A stretch of DNA of 12,466 nucleotides from Acanthaster planci (taxonomy: Eukaryota > Echinodermata > Asteroidea > Valvatida > Acanthasteridae). This document shows, in pieces, positions 8,662 through 12,466 of this stretch. The notes below the pieces were generated by a model. The model was not told the origin of the DNA. It worked only from the letters and a program-made list of their open reading frames with translations, and searched no databases. The position numbers were made by a program, and so were the translations under genes. Within the stretch, counting starts at the first letter, position 1, and every line of letters starts with the position of its first letter. The stretch covers positions 437,353-449,818 of the forward strand of contig NW_019091434.1 of assembly GCF_001949145.1 (NCBI RefSeq), in the 5' to 3' direction.

Positions 8662-8906
8662 CTACGTCACTGTAAGGCAGAAGCAAGGAAGTAGTCTTTT
8701 CCTTGCCTGTTTGGACCACTGCTTGAGTTTCTGATGTGGAAACTCTTCCTCAGTGAAGGAGGCGAGGACCAACATCTTGACGTTCTCGCGAATCCACAGG
8801 ATGCTGTCCTTTATCTTCTCTCGTTGAAGCAGGCGAGGGCGCTCTTCTCATCAGCACCGTAGATATGGTTTCCATGGGCATATGCACAGCTTTCATGCCA
8901 CAATGT
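8662..8906 (-). pseudogene. NKAP-like C-terminal exon, frameshifted
   Basis: Read on the minus strand, a good acceptor (ttcttccccag) precedes the exon start at 8906. In the frame continuing from the upstream exon it gives HCGMKAVHMPME, which fits the HRRMEAVRLRKE segment of NKAP. The match then jumps by one base to NHIYGADEKSALACFNE, which fits NQIYSADEKRALASFNQE; a lost A in an A run explains the jump. In that frame ERR is followed by a TAA where the family has Lys. A third frame gives REN, LASFTEEEF and similar text, corresponding loosely to the family's REN and LASF region, up to a stop at 8664-8662. NKAP is a nuclear protein tied to transcriptional repression and splicing; its C-terminal domain is its most conserved part. 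With one frameshift and one nonsense codon this looks like a pseudogene, though assembly errors could mimic a single frameshift. Family comparison is from memory. Confidence 0.62.
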
Positions 8907-10143
8907 CTGGGGAAGAAATCATTCACAGAAGAATGAGTACAGCTGCATTAGAAACAGACGTTTCTGACAGAAAGTAATCTTAGTTCACAAACAGAATATG
9001 TGTCCTTTTACACTCAAATGGCCAAATCTTTATGTTGGAGCTACTGTAACAAGTGAGGGGGCAATTAAAAAATCCAGGAAGAAACACTTTTGGTCGGACT
9101 TCATTCCATGTATTTGCTATTGGATTCTAAATATTAAAGGTACAGTCCATCATTTGTAGGGTTTAATCACAACTGATGAAAATATTAATGAAATGCATAC
9201 TTGGCTTTGTGGGACACTCCCTGTGAGATTTTTTTCCAGGAAATTGTCCCGAAATAAACAATGCAGGAAAACCATTTATAGAAAACTGCTCTTACAACTG
9301 CACATGCGCAATTACCATAATTTGGTGGTTCAGTGGGTTACATCAAATAGCTGCATTCGACTGAAGAGGAATATGCGTCTCAGATATTGAATTCAGGTGC
9401 AATTCAAATAGCATAGCAACATTTGCTCTAAAACTAAAATTCAAACATCTTGTTTTGCTCAGAATATGCACAGAGCTACAACTTGGATTTATTTTCAGGC
9501 ACCCTTTTTAAAATTTTGAGTAATTTTCTCATCTTGACCCTCAGAGAGCCCGGTTATTTTAGCCCATCTCACTGCCGTAAGGGGGTGGGAGGGTGCACAC
9601 ATTCCACACACCTCCCCCCCCCTTGAACTTGGCTGTGCCTCGCCTAAATTGTTTTAACCTAGCATGCAAGCACACTCCTTGTCATTACAAACTTGAAGTT
9701 TTAAGTCAATGAGACGTGTGGTTTTGTTGTTATGGTCATTTGAAGTTCAAGGCTACATGCATGCCAGCACGGGTGTATTGCGCGTCGCAGCAGAAAAAAC
9801 AATAAAGGGCTGACCTTTCTCAGAAAACCTGACACAGTGCAAGAACCGTATGTTCAATCTGTACAAATGGGTGTCAAAATAACCGTAGTTGCTCTAAAAA
9901 CTCTTAATGGCTGAGCTCCAGAAAAAAAGCACTATGGCGATATCAGACAAAAAAATTTTCATGCCGAGAAGGGTGATTTCCACCAGCCCCCCCCCGCCTT
10001 TTAGGGTTAAAGGTTCCAACATAATGCACAAATGACAATTGATGGACTGTACCTTCAAGTGTAGGGTCTCTGCAAACAGCAGTCAATACTTTCTTTCCTG
10101 TGATATGTATGTTTATTGTTTACTGCCCAAAAGACACTCTTAC
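8907..10143 (-). other. intron of NKAP-like pseudogene
   Basis: 1,237 bp between a donor (atcag|gtaaga, minus strand) and an acceptor (cttccccag|aca). About 919 bp of it is the inverted-repeat element at 9137-10055. Without that insertion the intron would be about 320 bp. It also contains several C-runs and G-runs. Confidence 0.6.
9137..10055. mobile_element. non-autonomous DNA element with 21-bp inverted ends
   Basis: The left end aaggtacagtccatcatttgt (9137-9157) and the right end (10035-10055), read in reverse complement, agree at 20 of 21 bases. No transposase-like reading frame lies between, so this would be a non-autonomous (MITE-like) element. On the left ttaa overlaps the first base of the repeat (9134-9137). 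On the right the sequence after the repeat's outer bases is tcaa. A TTAA target as used by piggyBac-type elements is therefore possible but not shown, because one copy would have to be mutated. The superfamily is unassigned. Location inside an intron is typical. Confidence 0.7.
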
Positions 10144-10218
10144 CTGATGTCATTCATGATGTGCATGTAGCCTGCATCTTCAAACGATGAGATTTCATCA
10201 CTGGTGAGTCCACTCACA
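10144..10218 (-). pseudogene. NKAP-like penultimate exon
   Basis: A 75-nt exon on the minus strand, bounded by acceptor cctgctttgcag and donor gtaaga. Read in phase (one leading base, two trailing) it gives GLTSDEISSFEDAGY then MHIMNDI, 24 full codons without a stop. GLTSDEISSFEDAGY closely matches the GLTSEEIASFE-SGY segment of the NKAP C-terminal domain, which in the family lies directly before the residues found in the next exon. The MHIMNDI part is longer than and different from the family's VMSGS segment. The splice phase joins this exon to the next as R-HCGM, matching RHRRM. Exons for the rest of the protein should lie at higher coordinates, but I find none before 12466. Confidence 0.62.
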
Positions 10219-10800
10219 CTGCAAAGCAGGATATCTTAGCCAGCTTTCAACATAGGCAAATCTGACAACAGAAAAAAATCAACAAAAATGACGAGGCCTT
10301 TTTTAATCTGATAGGGTAAAATGCACAAAATGAGTGCAGGTTTCAACTGAAGGGCACATTTAGAAACAACTATTCATAGGGAGGGGGGCAAACTTGTCTT
10401 TTTTAGGAAGGGCACAACTTTGAAAAGTTTTTAAGGTCATGTAGCCTTTTATGGCTTTGTACGCACTTTTGGGGAAGATAACTAAAATAAAACCAACAAA
10501 AATTTGTTTTGTTAATATTGTTTTCTGTTTTAATTTTTTGGCTCTTTTTAGGGGGTGGGGCTAGGGCCCTATCTCCCCCCTTAACCCTCAAAGAGCCCCC
10601 CCATCTGCCTTTGTAAGTACTCCTTATACAACAACTGTATCATTTCAGATTATATTAGGTCACTGATAAATCTGGAAAACAATACAGTGCTTGGCAGTGC
10701 AGGGAGTAACAGGCTGGGTGGGTTCTGAGTGGTACAGGGATTGATGGGTAAGGCAAACTGCTGTGAGAACCAAAATCACATTAACTATTCTTGTAATCAC
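10219..10800. other. unassigned stretch
   Basis: No upstream NKAP-like exon or other gene recognised. Contains homopolymer C/G tracts around 10548-10605. The phrase accctcaaagagccc near 10583 resembles accctcagagagccc at 9537, inside the inverted-repeat element, but the similarity is short. Confidence 0.4.
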
Positions 10801-10801
10801 G

Positions 10802-11070
10802 GCAGTGATACCAAAAGATGAGCCCACAAGCAGGGGACCAACCACGCTGCTATCACCTTACTCTATCAGGGCAGTGATGCCAAAAGATGAGCCCACGGGC
10901 AGGGGACCAACCACACTGCTATCACCTTACTCTATCAGGGCAGTGATGTCAGAAGATGAAGCCACAGGCAGGGGACTAACCACACCATCACCTTATTACT
11001 CTATCAGGGTGGTGATTCTAGAAGAAGAGCCCACAGGCGGAGGACAAACCGCGTTGCTCTATTAGGCTAC
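10802..11070 (+). repeat. 69-bp minisatellite, four units
   Basis: Units start at 10802, 10871, 10940 and 11009, exactly 69 bp apart. Units 1 and 2 differ at about four positions. Unit 3 is more diverged, with a small compensating rearrangement in the caccatcacc part. Unit 4 is the most diverged and ends near ctctattagg. The period is 23 codons, and the + frame from 10763 to 11065 is open through all units, giving a repeated theme like PKDEPTGRGPTTLLSPYSIR. There is no evidence that it is translated: no upstream exon, no recognised family and short overall length. Confidence 0.85.
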
Positions 11071-11508
11071 ATGTATATCAAGGTCAAGGTCTATCTCAAG
11101 TCAGATGACAAATGTACAAACACAATCTGGTACCCAGTGACTGCTTTCTGTCCTCATATTGCAAAAAAGGTGGCTCTGTGATTTGGGATTTCTTCAAGTG
11201 CATGGGCTCTTTATTAATAGGCGGTGGATATCCAGCCATCGCTGGCAAATGTCACTATGAAATTTTGCTGGGATACATGTGCAGTAACTGTTTGGGGGAC
11301 TTATCAAATTCTTATCATGACAGGTCTTCGGGTCTGTGCCAACACAGTCATTGTAACTTTGCATTCACGAAGTGGAATCAGACAATTTTACAATTTATTA
11401 CCCTTCTTTTCAAAAACAAGAAAATCCTCCAGAGCCATGAATCAGAAAGAGGATGTAATGTTGATGTCAATTTACAATAACAAAAGAAGAAAATTCTTAG
11501 TTTATTGG
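11071..11508. other. unassigned stretch with overlapping open frames
   Basis: Two open frames on the + strand overlap here (11112-11480 and 11224-11520, 122 and 98 codons). Neither resembles a family I know, and both have unremarkable, AT-biased composition. I treat them as chance openings. Confidence 0.35.
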
Positions 11509-11577
11509 AAAAAAAGATGACAGCTATGGATCGAACCTATCCCCAGACTGGGGGTCAGTCTACTGGACTACCTCCGT
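11509..11577 (-). repeat. tRNA-like or SINE-head remnant
   Basis: On the minus strand there is an exact B box ggttcgatcc (11537-11528), followed after 12 bases by a T7 run (11515-11509) that could stop Pol III. Upstream, tagtccagtagac (11570-11558) is A-box-like. A perfect 5-bp stem with a 7-base loop (agact/agtct, 11561-11545) has anticodon-arm geometry. It is not a working tRNA: the D arm would be too short, the loop lacks T33, and neither the T stem nor the acceptor stem pairs. Confidence 0.35.
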
Positions 11578-11599
11578 ATCCTTGGCCCCACACGGGTCC

Positions 11600-12466
11600 G
11601 GCCAAAAAGTGGAGAGTCTGCAAAAATGCCTTCTATGAATCTCATTCCACATGTAGGCTAATTCATCCCATATGACCACTGATGTATTAATATGGGCGAT
11701 TGAAACTTTGGTGATTTGGTCGTCTTCACATCAGCCATACTAGAGCGATTAACTCCTGATCCCAAACATAGTCGGTATCTGTTTTGTCTGGGAACCAGAC
11801 AGTGTTAAAGACAGTGATCCCAGTGCCTGTTTTATCAGCAACTTTGTATCACCATAGAGGAAGGACACAGGAGTAGAAACTCAGGCACGTTAAAGTGTTC
11901 AATGATGGTTGCCACCGAGTTAGACAAATAATAGAAATCATTCCAAAAATGCCTGATTACTGTCTGCATCTTAGCCGGACAAGTGGGGCCAGTAATATCC
12001 TAGCAATACTTGTAGATTTTGCTTGTAATTAAGTATCACTGTGACCAGGAAAGAGAGAGAAAAAAATCCTGATATTAGACCTACTTTTGCCATCATAAAT
12101 AAACTTTTTAAATTTTGATACACTGTTCATTTTCCATGCAAAGTTTGTAATTTATTCTCCTCTGTCAAAGAATTGGTGTGAATTTGGCTAAGACTGGCCA
12201 ACAAAATGTTCACTACTACTGGAAAGCTTAGTCATTTGGAACAAAATGTGCTATTTCATCACAGGGAGTGATCGTGAAATCTCATAAAATACACTTTTCT
12301 ACAAATCCATAATAAAAATGATTCAAACAAAGCACACAATCTTGTAAACAACCGGGCTATTTATTTCCAAAATAACACCAGAACCAGACAAACTGTGGCA
12401 ATGATCATATGATACCAAGGGGTTTCATGGTTGTGAAACAGATGGTGCGTAGCAAGCGTTCGCTGC
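11600..12466. other. unassigned right end
   Basis: AT-rich with no recognised gene, RNA or repeat. Nothing here looks like further NKAP-like exons on the minus strand. Confidence 0.4.

Noticed and set aside
9537-10605. Dispersed repeat accctcagagagccc (9537) and accctcaaagagccc (10583)
   Set aside because: Only ~15 bases plus a weak ccatct follow-on agree, next to C-runs, so chance or low complexity is likely.
10763-11065. Protein-coding gene with 23-residue repeats
   Set aside because: The open frame is explained by a 69-bp period. There is no supporting exon, family match or start context.
11112-11520. Two overlapping open frames of 122 and 98 codons
   Set aside because: No recognisable family, no splice or promoter context, and overlapping frames of this size are plausible by chance in this window.
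11509-11577. Functional tRNA gene on the minus strand
   Set aside because: The anticodon-like arm is well formed, but the D arm is too short, the loop lacks T33, and the T and acceptor stems do not pair.
1-12466. CRISPR array, defence system or other novel prokaryote-style system
   Set aside because: No short regularly spaced repeats or compact operon-like genes. Spliced exons, SINEs and a DIRS element show this is animal genomic DNA.

Overview
This window looks like ordinary AT-rich, repeat-laden DNA from an animal genome. The most likely source is a marine invertebrate, possibly an invertebrate deuterostome. That guess rests on the mix of a DIRS-type tyrosine-recombinase retrotransposon, tRNA-headed SINEs, a minisatellite and a spliced host gene with typical animal GT/AG introns. 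I cannot name the species. There is no sign of bacterial gene organisation, CRISPR or operons.

Layout. 1-305 is unassigned flank carrying one copy of a ~60-bp repeat. 306-4753 is one decayed DIRS-type element, about 4.45 kb. Its inverted terminal repeats and its internal complementary region (ICR) can be read well enough to fix both ends to within a few bases. Inside it are broken gag-like, reverse transcriptase/RNase H and tyrosine recombinase genes, all on the + strand and all frameshifted. A second diverged copy of the flank repeat follows at 4761-4817. 4818-6300 is unassigned apart from a 65-bp tandem duplication. A Pol III promoter-like tRNA-derived module with a T25 tail lies at 6296-6406. 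6407-7625 is unassigned. Two related tRNA-headed SINE copies face each other at 7626-7870 (+) and 7941-8102 (-).

8662-10218 (minus strand) holds what I read as the 3' part of a gene like NKAP (NF-kappa-B activating protein; conserved C-terminal domain). There are two exons with clear splice sites, but the second carries a frameshift and an in-frame stop, so it is probably a pseudogene. The single intron between them is mostly filled by a ~919-bp element with near-perfect 21-bp terminal inverted repeats (9137-10055).

10802-11070 is a four-unit, 69-bp (23-codon) tandem repeat that stays open in one frame. 11509-11577 is a second, weaker tRNA-like module on the minus strand. The rest, to 12466, shows nothing I can assign.

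No intact protein-coding gene is evident. Functionally the window is a graveyard of mobile elements around a broken host gene fragment. The most informative structures are the DIRS ICR, the repeat flanking that element, the NKAP-like exons and the inverted-repeat element in their intron.
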